DNA of 64,000 nt from Perognathus longimembris pacificus (taxonomy: Eukaryota; Chordata; Mammalia; Rodentia; Heteromyidae), in contig NC_063162.1 of the NCBI RefSeq assembly GCF_023159225.1, positions 86,891,438 through 86,955,437 on the forward strand. The letters run 5' to 3'. This document shows positions 10,137 through 21,123 of the stretch, one piece after another; the first letter of the stretch is position 1; the number at the start of each line of letters is the position of its first letter. Below the pieces are notes generated by a model that was not told where the DNA came from, ran no database searches, and saw only the letters and a program-made list of their open reading frames with translations. Made by a program: the position numbers and the translations under genes.

Positions 10137-10337
10137 GAACAGCCAAGCATTGGTAGTGAATGACTATAATCCTAGCTACATTAGTAGACTGCCATCGAAA
10201 GACTGCAGTTTGAAGCCAGCCAAGGCAGAAAAGTCTACAAGACTTCATCTCCAAAATAACTAAAGGCTGGCCTTTAGTTGGAAGAATACCAGCAGTGAGA
10301 GACACACTGTAAATTCAAGTCCTACAACAACAAAAAA
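10137..10337 (+). repeat. Diverged 7SL-Geo composite SINE
   Basis: The left arm reads 'ataatcctagctacattag', then 'gcagtttgaagccagcc', then 'ggcagaaaagtctac'. The Geo arm is strongly altered, and 'aactaaaggctggcctttagtt' has replaced the expected arm junction with a near-perfect palindrome. It ends 'aattcaagtcctac' and an A-rich tail. Confidence 0.65.
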
Positions 10338-10465
10338 TGGATTTCAGTGAGAAGTCAAAAGCAGAAACATATCTGAAAATCCCTTAATAGTGTAAACAAA
10401 ATAACACAGTTCTAAATAATCATGAAGAAAAAGAGAAATTAAAATTATTAGATTTGATAATAAAA

Positions 10466-10545
10466 ACACAACACATAGCTCAGTGGTAAAGCACTTGCTG
10501 ATCATATGAGGAGTCCAAGTTCAATCCTCAACAATACAAACAAAA
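10466..10545 (+). repeat. ID-like SINE (tRNA-derived monomer)
   Basis: The sequence 'catagctcagtggtaaagc' (A-box region), 'cacttgctgatcatatgagg' and 'aagttcaatcctcaac' (B-box region) matches the ID/tRNA-Ala order. An AC/A-rich tail follows. Confidence 0.7.
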
Positions 10546-10811
10546 ATCTAAAACAAATAAGAAACCAAAAATAGAACTTTTAGGAAGCACTTAATAGTAG
10601 TACTTATGGAAAATTGTATAATAGAGAACAATAAGCACTTATAATCAAAGTGTATCTAGCAAAAAAGTTATCAAATCAGTAACTTCAGTGTTTCCATCTT
10701 TAAAAATACTTAGAACAAAAGAGAAAATAAAACCTAATGTAACTAGAAAACAGTGTGTGTGGGCGGGGGGGAATCAAAGTCACCATAGAAATCAATGTAA
10801 TATAAAACAAA

Positions 10812-10905
10812 AAGCAGGAATCAGAGTATGACTCAGTAGTAGAAGATCTGGGTTTGAAGAGGAGGAGGAAGAGAAGGAGAAGGGGGAAGAGGAGGAAGGA
10901 GAGAC
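10812..10905 (+). repeat. ID fragment plus GA-rich tract inside the L1
   Basis: 'gtatgactcagtagtagaag' then 'tctgggtttgaa' resembles a degraded ID element. It is followed by GGAGGAGGAAGAG-type purine sequence that probably expanded from its tail. Confidence 0.5.
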
Positions 10906-11461
10906 CAAATAGTTCTTCAAAGAAATTACTAAAATTATCATTAGCCAGACTGATTAAGAAAAGACTAAATGACTACTACAAAACATGAAAGAGATATCAC
11001 TACAGATTCTATCAACATTAAAAAGATAATAGGGGTATATGATATAGAAAACTATGTGAAACTGACAAGTTTCTTGATAGGTAAAACCTGCCAAAGATCA
11101 CTCAAAAGAAAAATAATCTGATAGCTCTTAATGTATTTTTTAAGTTAAATTTATAATACCCTTCCTACAAAATAAACTCCAGGTCTAGATGGTTCCACTT
11201 GTGAAACCTACTAAATAGTAAGGAAATCATACAAATGCTACATACATTTTCCAGAAAATTAAAGTGAAAGGAATAATTCTTAACTCATTTTATAGTTCCC
11301 ACTATTATCTGAAACCAATAGTGAACAAAGGCAATATAAGACATCTGTGGACCCAAATTCCTCAATTACATAGATGTAAGTTTTCTTAATAATATTTTAG
11401 CAATATTGATTCAACAATATATTAGAAAGGATAATAGAACATGACAAAGTGAGTTTGTTTC

Positions 11462-11715
11462 CAAAAGTTTGCCAAGTTGCTTTGACACTACATAGATACT
11501 CAATTGTTTCAGTTCCATTTAAACCATTCTTTCTCCACTAAATTAATTGCCTTTGTACCTTTATCAGTGATCAGTTATCTATGAGCATGTAGGATATTTT
11601 GGATTACTTATTCAGATCCACTTGTTTATCTATCTCGCAATGTATCTTTATCTTAAATCTATGATAAATCTTGAAAGTTATGAAAGCCTTCTGATCTCTT
11701 TCAAAGTCAATGCCT
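11462..11715 (-). repeat. L1 ORF2 segment in opposite orientation
   Basis: Read on the minus strand, the segment resembles the C-terminal part of L1 ORF2: 'gataaaggtacaaaggcaat', 'gtggagaaagaatggttt' and the 'caacttggcaaac' end. Sense ORF2 sequence lies on both sides. It is either a separate antisense L1 fragment inserted here or a local rearrangement. Confidence 0.55.
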
Positions 11716-12335
11716 AGCATACAAATCAATTAATATAACTTCCGTTTACAAGGCTAGTCAACAAGACTTCATGATCATGTCAGTATACACACTTAAAAAG
11801 TATTTAACATTATTTGTTTAAAATCAAATCAGAACAGAAAGGGACTCTGTTAATTTAATGAAGGTTATTTATGAAAAACCTGTAGCTAATACCCTAATAA
11901 ATGGTGAAAGGGTGCGTGATTTCTCCCTAAAGTGAAGAATGCATAAATTATAATTGTATAATTGTAATTATATTACAAGTAGTAATTAATACTAATATTA
12001 GAAATATTAAATACTTAGAGATAAATTTAACAAAGTATGTAGGTAAGTTTAATGACATATGTAGATCTGTATTGAAAAACACAAAGTATTATGGAAGGCA
12101 ATTGATCTGTACATATACTATTATCCCTGCAAAAAGTCCAGAAAACTTCTTTATTACAAGAAAGTAGATTCTAAAATTCATATTGTGACCAAAGTAGGCA
12201 AAATAACTTAAAAAAGAAGGATGATTTTGAAACAAAATTGGAGAACTTGCACAATCAAAATTCAAGACTTATTATATAGAAATAAGAATCAATGCACTGA
12301 GGAATTGGTTAGAATCCAAAATAATGTTGTCCCCC

Positions 12336-12787
12336 CCCCATCTATGTGGACTCTTTAGAATGGCATAAATTAGGAAGATAAGTATACAGCATTCAGTGCA
12401 GATGTGGAAGGCACAGAGCTCTCATTCAGGGCTAGTGGGATGGTGAAGCACTACAGCAACTTGGGGAAACAGTTCTGGATCATCTGGCCATTCTTGCCTA
12501 CGTACTTACCATCAAAAGAAGAAGCCTATATTCACATAAAAGCTTGCACATTAATGATCACAGCATTGTATTTTACAAAGGCAAAACTAGAAACACCAAC
12601 TCATGAAACAACATAAATGATCATTAATGATGACTTGTGGTTTATTCCTACCATATAATCAACAATAATCTATTGATATATTCCACAACAGTGTGGTAAC
12701 ATTGATAAATCTCAAAATAATATGTTGAGTAAAAGAATCCAGATTTTTTTAATGCACACATAAAACTTCATGTATGTAAAGATTTTA
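12336..12787 (+). repeat. L1M-type 3' region
   Basis: Matches the older mammalian L1 3' region: 'agcaacttggggaaacagttctgg', 'tacttaccatcaaaagaag', 'gcttgcacattaatgatcac', 'taaatctcaaaataatatg' and 'gagtaaaagaatccagat'. It continues the ORF2 remnant upstream and is interrupted by SINEs downstream. Confidence 0.7.
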
Positions 12788-12878
12788 AGCCAAGAATGGC
12801 CACACATATATAGAATCCCATCATTGGGGAGGCTAAGGCAGGAAGATCATGAGTAAGATTCCAGAAAGAAAAAAATTA
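12788..12878 (+). repeat. B1-like 7SL monomer
   Basis: The head 'gccaagaatggccacacata' is followed by 'ggggaggctaaggcaggaag', 'atcatgag' and an A-rich tail. It is inserted in the L1 3' region. Confidence 0.65.
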
Positions 12879-13212
12879 AGGTCAGATGTGCCAGTGTCTC
12901 ATATCTGTAATTCCAACTCCCAGCTATTCTGGAAGTAGCAATCTTGAGGACTGGAGTTACAGGCCAATCGAGGCCCAAAAAAAGTCTGAAGGACCCTCAT
13001 GACAATGGGGAAAAATGCACATGGTGGAAAATGCCTTTCAGCCCAGCTGTGGCAGGAAGTATAAATAGAAAGATCCTGACTGCCCTGGGAGGAAAAAGAA
13101 GCAAGATCCAGTCTCAAAAACAACCATAGCAACAAAAAATGGGAGCTTGGCTCAAATGATAGCCAACCTGCCTAGCAAGTATAAAGCCCTGAGCCCCAGG
13201 ACTGCCAAAAAA
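12879..13212 (+). repeat. 7SL-7SL-tRNA trimeric SINE
   Basis: Three units occur in order. The first 7SL monomer (gtgccagtgtctcatatctg...) ends with a 'gaggcccaaaaaaagtctg' type segment. The second (cacatggtggaaaatgcctt..., 'tgtggcaggaag') ends with 'gatccagtctcaaaaac'. A tRNA-like unit follows (gagcttggctcaaatgatag ... 'aagccctgagccccaggac'). The same architecture recurs at 30805 and 58052, so it is a family and not a chance juxtaposition. Confidence 0.65.
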
Positions 13213-13229
13213 ATATGTGGTGCTGTGTG

Positions 13230-13480
13230 TGTGTGTTAGAAATTTTAAACTAATTCATAGTAATAGAGAGATGAGTGATTTCTTGTGGGATGGCGGTGAT
13301 ACAGAGAAAGTGAAGATGTAGAGATTATAAATGAAACATTCGACAATGATGAATGCCAAAGTTAAAGAGAGTAAGCTTGCTTTGTCACAGCCACTACAAA
13401 ACATGGAATACAGTCCTTATGTAACAGAGGCCTTCAAAACTTGGCAAATTTTTCACAGGCAACAAAATCATTTGTTTCTC
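13230..13480 (+). repeat. L1M 3' end, continuation
   Basis: 'aaattttaaactaattcata', 'gtgatttcttgtgggatggc' and downstream sequence resemble the terminal L1M 3' UTR, resuming after the SINE insertions. The exact end is not clear. Confidence 0.5.
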
Positions 13481-13484
13481 CTAT

Positions 13485-14240
13485 ATATTATAATGGGGTC
13501 TGAGGGGGGGATTCCCCCATCCCTCCAAGAGTCCACCACTCAAAGACAGTCTCAAGTAAAAACATGAATTTATTGGGGAAGTTCCAGATGGACTGGTCCC
13601 AGGTTTCAGCAAAACATATAACACAAAACAGGACAGCAGCACAGAAACTTACTTCTGGAAGATTTCTAAGTACCAACAAACCAGTTCAGCTCCACTGGAG
13701 AGCTGAATTGGGATGCCATGGGGACAAGACACCAGACTCGAACATGTGGCATGGTGTAGTGGCACCTGAGCTGGCCTGCCCCTAAATAGGGTCAGGTCAG
13801 GGGGTTGGGTCACAGGAAACTCCCAGTCCTAAGCACTTGACTGACAGGTTCCGTAACCTATAGGCCATGGGCGGGCCCCTGTCTCTTGGGATTCAGGAAC
13901 TCCCATTACCTGGGGATGGAGCTTCCTTTCCTGTAGGAATCCAGGCAGCCCATCAAGAATTGGCAGGCTGATGGGTGGGGGTGGGGGGTGGGAACTATTG
14001 TTTATAGGGAGAGGGAAACTTCCCGGGCTTCTGAGCAGAAAGGGCTGGGGAGATAGTGGAGATGGAGTCTGCTTCTGCCCTCTTTCACTGGCCAGATCTG
14101 ACCTCCATATTACATATACAAGTGTAATATAAGTATACATACAAACACTCAACAAACATCCACCAATACTTAGGGTATGTTGTTTTAGTAGAGGTAGGAA
14201 ACCTCCAATATTCAATGTTGTAAGCTACCATCTTGCTTCC
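13485..14240 (-). repeat. LTR-like block, antisense (family unknown)
   Basis: On the minus strand a GC-richer promoter-like stretch is followed by 'cctatttagggg' and a polyadenylation-type AATAAA in 'ccccaataaattcatg' (about 13563-13580). The block ends near 13494 in a short inverted motif (ggggattcccc) and ...CCCCA. The layout resembles an LTR U3-R-U5. I could not find a convincing target duplication or name a family. Frames within it look incidental. Confidence 0.4.
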
Positions 14241-15608
14241 TGACAAGCCAATCTTTCCCCAGCGTCCACACTCAGAATGGTCTTGACACTCCTTCTAAGC
14301 TTTCCATGTCATGTGATTTTCCTTTAGCTTTCCATCACAATGGTGGATGAACTTCCAGTTTCTAACTTGGCTCTCCCCAAGCACCTGGCTCTCGGAAGAG
14401 AGGAAGGGCCAAGAACAAACTCAGCAGGATGGAATATTCAGGGAGAGCCAGAACAGAAGTCCTTCTTCCTGATGAGATGGGCTCCACAGCTGTCCCAGGC
14501 TTCAGAACCCTGCAGTGCCAGTCAGGAGGGTGGCTCTGCCACCCCTCCTCCTCCACACTCTTGGCAAAGGATCTTTTTGTTGTTATTCCCCTTCCTTCCC
14601 TTCTGACTCCAAGCCCAGTGTTTGCTTGTCTTGCAGCCAAAGATAAACTCCAGGCATTCAGAAGGACATACTTTACACAACAGAATAGAGCACTGACTGC
14701 AGGAAAGGAACAATCTGTTGTAGAAACTGCTTTCCCCTTTGCTTTCTCCTCTGCAGCTCATTTGGACTAAGAAATGGAGTGCACATAGATTTGATGAACC
14801 TCAGGGTCCCAAGGTATCATCAAATGCAGCAGGGCTTGCTCTAATCTCTGCCCCCCCCATTCATGCCAATGTAGATCTATTTGTTCTGCGATTGACCCAA
14901 AATTTACTGTCTCCCCAAGATGTACCTCTAACTGCAGATGATGCCATTGGAATTCTCTTCTTCTCTAACATGGACTAGAAGCAAACTGATGTTTGTTTGG
15001 AAAAGAAAAAGTTAAAATAATGTCTCCATTCCTGGTGCTTGTGTTCAAATCAAGGAACTATATTGTTTGGGCATTCTTAAGTTTCTGGTATACTTTTCAA
15101 AATAGAAGGGGGAATTGAAATCGGCCTACTGAGAGGACTAGGATAGAAAACAAAATTCTGAAGGATTTTGTTCTATTGTATAGTTGTGTTTATTTGGGAG
15201 GAGTCCAAAAGAGGTAGTGGGGGGCCCAAAGTTCACCAATGCTTTCTGGGAAGTCAGTTCTAGCAATAACTTGGTGTGCTCAGCAAGAGGCTGTGGCTAT
15301 TTAGCAACTTTTCAGATGCAAAATATGCATACTGTTTACAGAATAATACACAGAAGCAAAAAAGAAAAAATAACTGGCTGGGAAAAGAGGCAATAGGGAC
15401 ACTGGCAATGAGATACATACTAAAGACAAAACATGAAGCAAAGCCAGATGTGACTGCTGGCTTTCAAAACAGGACACACCAAATCACACTTGCAAGATAA
15501 AGAAGAGCATGCTTTGTTGTCACCTGAAAACAATCTGCTCTCTACTCACCTAAAAATGAATGTGAAATAAGGATCATCTCTGTGCAAGTGCATTCAGCAT
15601 GCCAGGGA
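14241..15608. other. Unassigned stretch, several short overlapping frames
   Basis: Frames of 70-113 codons overlap on both strands at 14340-15500 but none shows a domain, signal or codon pattern I recognise. 'tttcccctttgctttctcctctgcag' at about 14730-14756 has a splice-acceptor look without a matching exon. Confidence 0.4.
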
Positions 15609-15852
15609 GAAAAGCAGGGACAGGGGCTGGGAATATGGCCTAGTGGCAAGAGAGCTTGCTCGTATACATGAAGCCCTGGGTTCAATTCCCCAGTACCACA
15701 AATATGGAAAACAGCCAGAAGTGGCGCTGTGGCTCAAGTGGCAGAGTGCTAGCCTTGAGCAAAAGGAAGCCAGGGACAGTGCTCAGGCCCTGAGTCCAAG
15801 TCCCAGGACTGGCAAAAAAAAAAAAAAAAAAAAGAAAAGAAAAGCAGGGACA
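15609..15852 (+). mobile_element. IDL-Geo SINE with target-site duplication
   Basis: The element spans 15623-15838. A 14-bp duplication GAAAAGCAGGGACA occurs at 15609-15622 and 15839-15852. Both A-boxes and the B-box (GGTTCAATTCC) of the left unit are present. The tail begins 'tggcaaaa', a variant shared with the 9.4-9.8 kb copies; copies at 2102 and 34538 read 'tggccaaaa'. Confidence 0.92.
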
Positions 15853-17593
15853 GGGTGAACATCACAAGGTGCCATACAGCATTTTATGAATGATCCCCTG
15901 TCTCTGGGAAGGGCCTTAGTAAGGACATAATGGATGGTGGCAGAGATTCCTTTTTACTTAGCACAGGAGGTAATGCCCATGAAGCTAAGGGCCAGAGCAC
16001 TGGGCAGAATGAAGAATGGACATTTTCCCTTTATTCTTAAACCTTTTAGTGAACACCAGGGGCCTGACAAAATGAGCAGGTGATTTCAGACTTACAAAGC
16101 TTCCTCCTGACCCCCTAGACAGAGCCTTGGAGAACAGAAGGTAGGAAGTTGGCAGAGACAGGTATGTGGGCATCTAAAGCCAAAACACTAGCCTGACTAC
16201 ACATGGATCCCAGAACCAGCTGCTAGAAAAGGTTGCCACAGTGCCAGAAAACAGTCTCAGCATGGAAAAGCCAGAAGAGGACCTCTAGTTGCTGAAAACT
16301 TCTGTTGAAAAAATTCATTCTTGGATTTAGAACCTAATTAAGCATTTCTGCCTAGAATTTTCCTTTACAGACTCTTTCTCTTTATTAATAATAAATTCAT
16401 TCCCACAGGCAATAGGGCCTTTGACTCATCCTCCTACCATTCCTTTCTAAGGCAAGGAGAACAAAGAGAAGTTGTTTTTGTCTTCTTTGGTCACATTGGA
16501 AGAAATCCTCATAGGGATTAAGTAATAGTTGAAATCTCTTATTTTTTAGCAGGTAAAGGTGATTGGCTTTTGGATAACGAAAAGGTTTAGCATTTTTGTT
16601 TTATTTTGTTTTGCTTCAAGCTAGTATTTTCATTGACAATACAATTACCTGAAAAAGTTATCTTTATCTCTAGTAAGTTTCAGATGCAGAAATTATACCT
16701 TGGTTCTTTCTATAATGTACTTCTCAAATTGGCCCTGTTCCTCTGTATCTGCAACTTAACAATGGCAATTTTGAACCTATAATCTCATTTAAAAGGTAAA
16801 ACTCTTGAACTGAAGCTTGCTATTACTATGCCATTGTTGTCTAAACAGACTTTCTTTTTTAAACTCCATCTCTCTGGTCTCTAGAAATAGCTGACTTTTC
16901 CAAATTGGGAAAATGCTGAATTGGGAAGGATTTCTTTTCATTCTTTGTTTGCCCTCTGGCTCTTCTCTTTCTTGCAATATTTATTAAGCAAAAGCTATGA
17001 GAATTAATTCATACCATTTGTCCCATGCTACAGGCTGAGTAGACACAGTCAAGTCTACCTTCCAAGTTTCTTATTTCAACTTAACCCAAATTTTCTCCTT
17101 CCAGATTCAATATTAATCTCTTTCCCACCTTTCCCACATTCTCACTCCCGTAGAAAAAGCCAGTTCCTGGAACAACCACCAGTCTACAATCCAGAAAACA
17201 AACTGCTATTAATAGTTTGAATAGAAAGATGTTTTAAAAGAATTGATGGAAACACATCTACTGGAAAGTCAGAAGAGCAAAGCTCAAGAAGGCCACCTTC
17301 CTCCAGAAATGAGGATTGGTCCAGAAACACAGGATTCTCAGAAGGATCTGCCCTGCTATGGGAAGTAAGTGTGCAAGGATCTCGGCTGTCTAGAGCTTGG
17401 GAGTGGATTATTCTGAGCTAAGCTACCAGCAGAATCCTATATCAACTCCCTGCTCATGCTTCTTTTCCTTTTAAATATCCATGTGTCTGTTTAGTGGGAT
17501 TAAACCAACAAACTGACAAGGACTCAAAGAATGCAGTTTCTTTGCTTCATCCCCGCCCTCAGTTCAGAGAGGAGAGACTACTCAGAAGATATG
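15853..17593. other. Unassigned stretch
   Basis: No gene or nameable repeat. Unique-looking AT-rich DNA. Confidence 0.45.
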
Positions 17594-17826
17594 AGCCAGG
17601 CACCAGTGGCTCACATCTGTAATCCTAGTGACTCTGAAGACTGAGATCTGAGGATCACAGCTTGAAACTAGCCTGGGCAGGAAAATCAGTTATTTCCAAT
17701 TAACTACCAAAAAGCTCAGAAGTAGAGCTTTGACTCAAGTTGTAGAATGCTAGCCTTGAGCAACAAAAGCTCAAGAATAGCACCTAAGCCCTGAGTTCAA
17801 GCCTCAGGACTGGCACATATAAAAAA
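17594..17826 (+). repeat. 7SL-Geo composite SINE, near full length
   Basis: Starts 'agccaggcaccagtggctca', with a good 7SL head, 'gcctgggcaggaaaatcag' and 'ccaattaactaccaaaaagc'. It then runs through the Geo unit ('gaatgctagccttgagca', 'gccctgagttcaagcctc') to 'actggcac'. This is one of the best composite copies in the window. Confidence 0.88.
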
Positions 17827-18023
17827 GGTGACATGATATTGAAGATAAATTACAATATCATGACATCTACATTAATGCAAGCTACTAAAGATCACAACTA
17901 TTTTTCCCATGCTTATTTTTTGACCCCCTTTACGCTTTCTGAATGTGTCACCTTTACTCTGTCAACAACAAAAGGAGGACACAGGACAAGTTATTGAGAG
18001 AAATAAGAACTCCTTCACAGTCT
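17827..18023. other. Short unique spacer
   Basis: Nothing recognised between the SINE and the L1 tail insertion. Confidence 0.4.
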
Positions 18024-18146
18024 AAAATCTCGTGTTTAACAGTACAAGAAATGTATCCAATGCCTAACGTATGAAACTGTAACCTCTCTGTACATCAGTT
18101 TGATAATAAAAATTTGGAAAAAAAATTTTAAAAAAATCTCGTGTTT
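18024..18146 (+). mobile_element. Very short 5'-truncated L1 3' end with target-site duplication
   Basis: Only about 95 bp of L1 3' UTR (18038-18132) inserted. It ends in 'gataataaaaatttgg' plus A-rich tail, and is flanked by a perfect 14-bp duplication AAAATCTCGTGTTT at 18024-18037 and 18133-18146. Its 79-nt core (18038-18116) is identical to 22017-22095. A perfect duplication and identical sequence imply recent L1 activity. Family assignment as L1 rests on tail and truncation behaviour. Confidence 0.8.
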
Positions 18147-18394
18147 CTGATCTTTGTTTTTTAATAAAGCTGTACATTCATCACCAATACTATGGAGTGG
18201 AAAAGTTAAGTGATGGGAAGTGAACAGGACAAGATCTCCAATGGAGTTTGCTACTAGCTTCCACCTTAAAGAGTTATAGATTTTCTCTAGACTTCTATTT
18301 TTTCCTCATCTAGATAAAGGGATTAGATGAGCTATGTGGTTTCTATATTTTTGTAACTATGGAGCCATTCCTGAAAAGAAATCTATTTTCAAAT
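18147..18394. other. Unassigned spacer
   Basis: AT-rich, nothing recognised. Confidence 0.4.
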
Positions 18395-18570
18395 TATATT
18401 TTTAATATCATTAAGTAGTTGCTCAAAGGATGTTATAATTCAACATGTCAGTTTATGAGTACAGTGCATCTTGATTAGCATCACTACTTTCTCCCCCATC
18501 CCTCTCAACTCTACCCATCCTGTCAATTTTTCTAGTTTCATAGGATATGCATTGAATATTCTGATTGCAT
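18395..18570 (-). repeat. L1-like 3' end, second subfamily, antisense
   Basis: On the plus strand it reads 'aagtagttgctcaaagga', 'tcaacatgtcagtttatgag', 'tgcatcttgattagcatcac'. This is the reverse of the sense copy at 19306-19590. Other antisense copies lie at 33405 and 40820. Confidence 0.65.
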
Positions 18571-18594
18571 TCTCTCCCCACTTCCTCTCCTTAT

Positions 18595-18780
18595 TGGTCT
18601 ACCTCCTTCCTTTGCCCTCCTCCCACACACACTCTGATGGACCGTAAGGAAGTTTATTCAAAAGAGCTCCACGAAGGCAAGAACTGTTCCCTGCCAGGGT
18701 GTATACAGCTGACCCCAGCCCTCATTCCCTGTAGCAGAGCCATAATCCCTTGGGCTCCATGAGGCACAGTTTGAAAATTT
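18595..18780 (+). repeat. Possible L2 fragment
   Basis: 'aagagctccacgaaggcaag', 'aactgttccctgcc' and 'agctgaccccagcc' loosely follow the L2 3' pattern. Weak; it could be chance. Confidence 0.3.
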
Positions 18781-18810
18781 CCAAATAAAACTATGTGTAA
18801 AATATTTCCT

Positions 18811-19036
18811 CTTTTTATTTGGGGGTGGAGGGTTAAACTCAGGGCTTGGGCATTGTCCTTCAGTTTTTGTGTTCAGGGCTAGTAGTGCTCTGCCACTTGA
18901 GCCACAGTTCCATTTCTGGGTTTTTGCTGGTTAATTGGAGCTAAGAGTCTCACAGACTTTCCTGGCAGTAGCTTTGATCTGAGATCTGTGATCCTCAGAT
19001 ATCAGGCTCCTGAATATATAGGATTACAGCACCAGC
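18811..19036 (-). repeat. 7SL-Geo composite SINE, antisense
   Basis: The reverse Geo unit comes first ('tgccacttgagccacag'), then 'gctggttaattggagctaag', 'gactttcctgg' and 'gatcctcagat', ending in the reversed 7SL head near 19036. It is moderately diverged. Confidence 0.82.
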
Positions 19037-19305
19037 AAAATCATGTGACTGCAATCATTTTCCAAGCTTTGACTGTCGGGGGTCATGCAATGACAAGTGC
19101 CCATCTTTTTTCATTGCTATTATAAAGGTGATGTATAGAGAAGTTACAGATATATAAATAAGGTAATGAGTACATCTCTTTATAAACAATGCCACCCCTT
19201 CCTCTGCTCTCTCCGACTTTTTCCTTCCAGTCCCCACTCACAAATCATATAGTTCATTTTTGACATAGTATCTAGTGTCATTGCAAATGCTCATTAAAAG
19301 AAATT

Positions 19306-19590
19306 CAACCAGGACGCTGGAACTTGGGGCTCTAAGGGGGCGAGGTCAAGGGGTGGAGGGTAGACAAATAAAGAGAGGAAGGGTGGGATAATGTGGTCAT
19401 AATACTCCAGGTAGATGTAAGAAAACTAAACTAGGAAAATTGAAGGGCTGGGTGGGGTTGGGAGAGCTGTGGGAAAATGATGGAAGAGGTGACATTGATC
19501 AAGATGCATTGTACTCATAAAATGACAAATTAAATTGAAATCCCTTTGTACAACTACTTAAAGATAACTAATGACAATTTTTTTTAAATC
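19306..19590 (+). repeat. L1-like 3' end, second subfamily, sense
   Basis: A G-rich upstream part (about 19330-19470) is followed by 'tgacattgatcaagatgcat', 'tgtactcataaaatgac', 'cctttgtacaactactt' and an A/T-rich end. It recurs in reverse at three other places in this window, as expected for a 5'-truncated retroposon family. I assign it to L1 by structure, not by alignment. Confidence 0.6.
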
Positions 19591-20595
19591 CAGTAAGTTC
19601 TAAGACTAATTACTATTTGTAGGCATACCTAATTAAAAACTGTTGAAGGAGGACAGGTCCAACATTTTGAAAGCATTACAATTGTGACCCCAAACAGGTT
19701 CCAACAAATGGCTTAAGGATTCAATGTGTCGTTATTCAAACGATACTCTGGTGGCTGGAATAATGCCCCAGAAGAATGCCCATAAGCACTATAAAGGAAA
19801 AATGAACAGGTGTGGCTGAGGGGACAGCAATTAGACTTAACCAGAACCTGCTGACGTCGTCATATGGAGACATAAAATAAACATTATCTCCAAAGAGGGA
19901 GAGAATTCCATAGCATTTACCAGACCTTCTTAGCTATTTAAGTGGAAGGCCAGCCATGGTTAGAGTCCATTTGGAGTAATTTCAAAAACACTTAACACCA
20001 GAAAGCAGAGAGAACAAAAATGCATGATGACTATAACTTTCTTTACAACTGTCTTATTGCCTACTTTCCTATTGAGCTTTCATGCTTTTTCTTTTTCTTT
20101 TTCACTGTAGAGTTCATATCATGAACTCTACCACTAAGAACTAAAACTAGCTTGCTGCAACAACATCAAGGAGTCCTAGAATGGTGTCCACCATTTTGTT
20201 ATGTCCAAAGACTATGAGTTTATAGGCTATGAGGTGTCCCCTGAAGCTTTGAGCCCGGGAATAATAATACATTTGGTGCTCAACCCTCTCATTTCTTTCT
20301 CATTGTGTAAAGGCAGCTCTGTAAAACATCTGAAGTTCTGGAGGTCTTTTGTTTAACCAAGATTATAACTGTGTCTCTAGATCTGACTCTTCAAGCAAGT
20401 GCTCTAACTCCACATCTTGTTGGATTTCACCTCTGGCCCCCAAGCCTTGAGGCCTTCCTTCTCGTTTTGCTTTATTGCCTCAGCCCTAATTAGGCATTAT
20501 AAAGCATTTCTCCTATCAACTTTTATGAAGTATTTTATTCTCTCCCCATTTAGCAGAAGAAAAGAAAAAACTCACAGACATTGACCTCAAAATCA
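19591..20595. other. Unassigned stretch
   Basis: Nothing recognised. No coding signature. Confidence 0.4.
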
Positions 20596-20775
20596 TTAGG
20601 ATTTGAATCTAGGCTCTGCCCCATGCCAGGAGATGACCCTCATGTCAATGTGACCTAAAGTGTTCTTGTGTATGAGAGGGATGATGATCCTTGGAGCGCC
20701 CCAGTGCAGTAGCAAAATGACTAGCTTAAAACTTAGCATATAGTAGCTGGTCAGTAACTAATACTCTCATTTTTT
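20596..20775 (+). repeat. MIR SINE
   Basis: Pieces fall in the MIR order: 'tttgaatctaggctctgcc', a 'aatgtgacctaaag' region, 'gagagggatgatgatcc' and the terminal 'cttagcatatagtagctgg'. Ancient mammalian tRNA-derived SINE, strongly diverged. Confidence 0.6.
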
Positions 20776-20997
20776 TTCTCTCCTTCCCTAGACCTTGCTG
20801 AGGTCACTAATTTTCCAAACCTGATTTGCTCCACATTTATGAGCAATTGGTATTCTGATTGCTACCAGTGAATACGGGAAGTGGAGACAAACGACAAATG
20901 AGCAATATATGTTTTTTCTTATTGACTGTCCACAATATTACCTCAATTTTCTAAGTCTCTGCTCTTTTCCTGGTAAAATACGAGGTTGTTGAAAATT

Positions 20998-21123
20998 TGA
21001 ATAAGTGGAAGTGGCACTGTGGCTCAAAGTGGTAGAGCACTAGTCTTGAGCAAAAGAGCTCAGGGAGAGCTCCCAGGGCCTGAGTTCAAGCCCCACAACT
21101 GAATAAGAAAAAAATGAATAAGT
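20998..21123 (+). mobile_element. Geo-only SINE insertion with its own target-site duplication
   Basis: The insertion (21007-21114) contains only the Geo unit. It begins 'ggaagtggcactgtgg', has an A-box-like TGGCTCAAAGTGG at +14, a B-box-like 'gagttcaagcccc' and an A-rich tail. The duplication TGAATAAGT lies at 20998-21006 and 21115-21123. The element starts at the Geo boundary, not at a random point inside a longer SINE. It may be a 5' truncation or an independently transcribed Geo unit. Confidence 0.85.

Larger units (their letters stand above)
10553..12335 (+). pseudogene. Decayed L1 (LINE-1) ORF2 remnant
   Basis: No open frame survives, but the nucleotide sequence follows mammalian L1 ORF2 in order. 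It starts upstream of the reverse transcriptase (acaaaagagaaaataaaacc, then gaaatcaatgtaata). The 'ccaggtctagatggttccac' block at about 11180 follows, then 'aattcctcaattacatagatg', the 'gcttacttccgtttac' region near 11740 and a C-terminal portion to about 12330. The ORF2 family encodes endonuclease and reverse transcriptase; this copy is dead through many indels. An ID fragment plus GA tract interrupts it at 10812-10905, and an opposite-strand segment at 11462-11715. Confidence 0.75.

Noticed and set aside
10553..12335. An intact L1 reverse transcriptase gene
   Set aside because: The order of ORF2 blocks is recognisable, but frames are broken throughout and foreign segments interrupt it.
14340..14978. 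Stack of overlapping frames (70-113 codons) with a splice-acceptor-like pyrimidine tract
   Set aside because: Frames overlap on both strands without a preferred one, and no recognised protein matches any of them.
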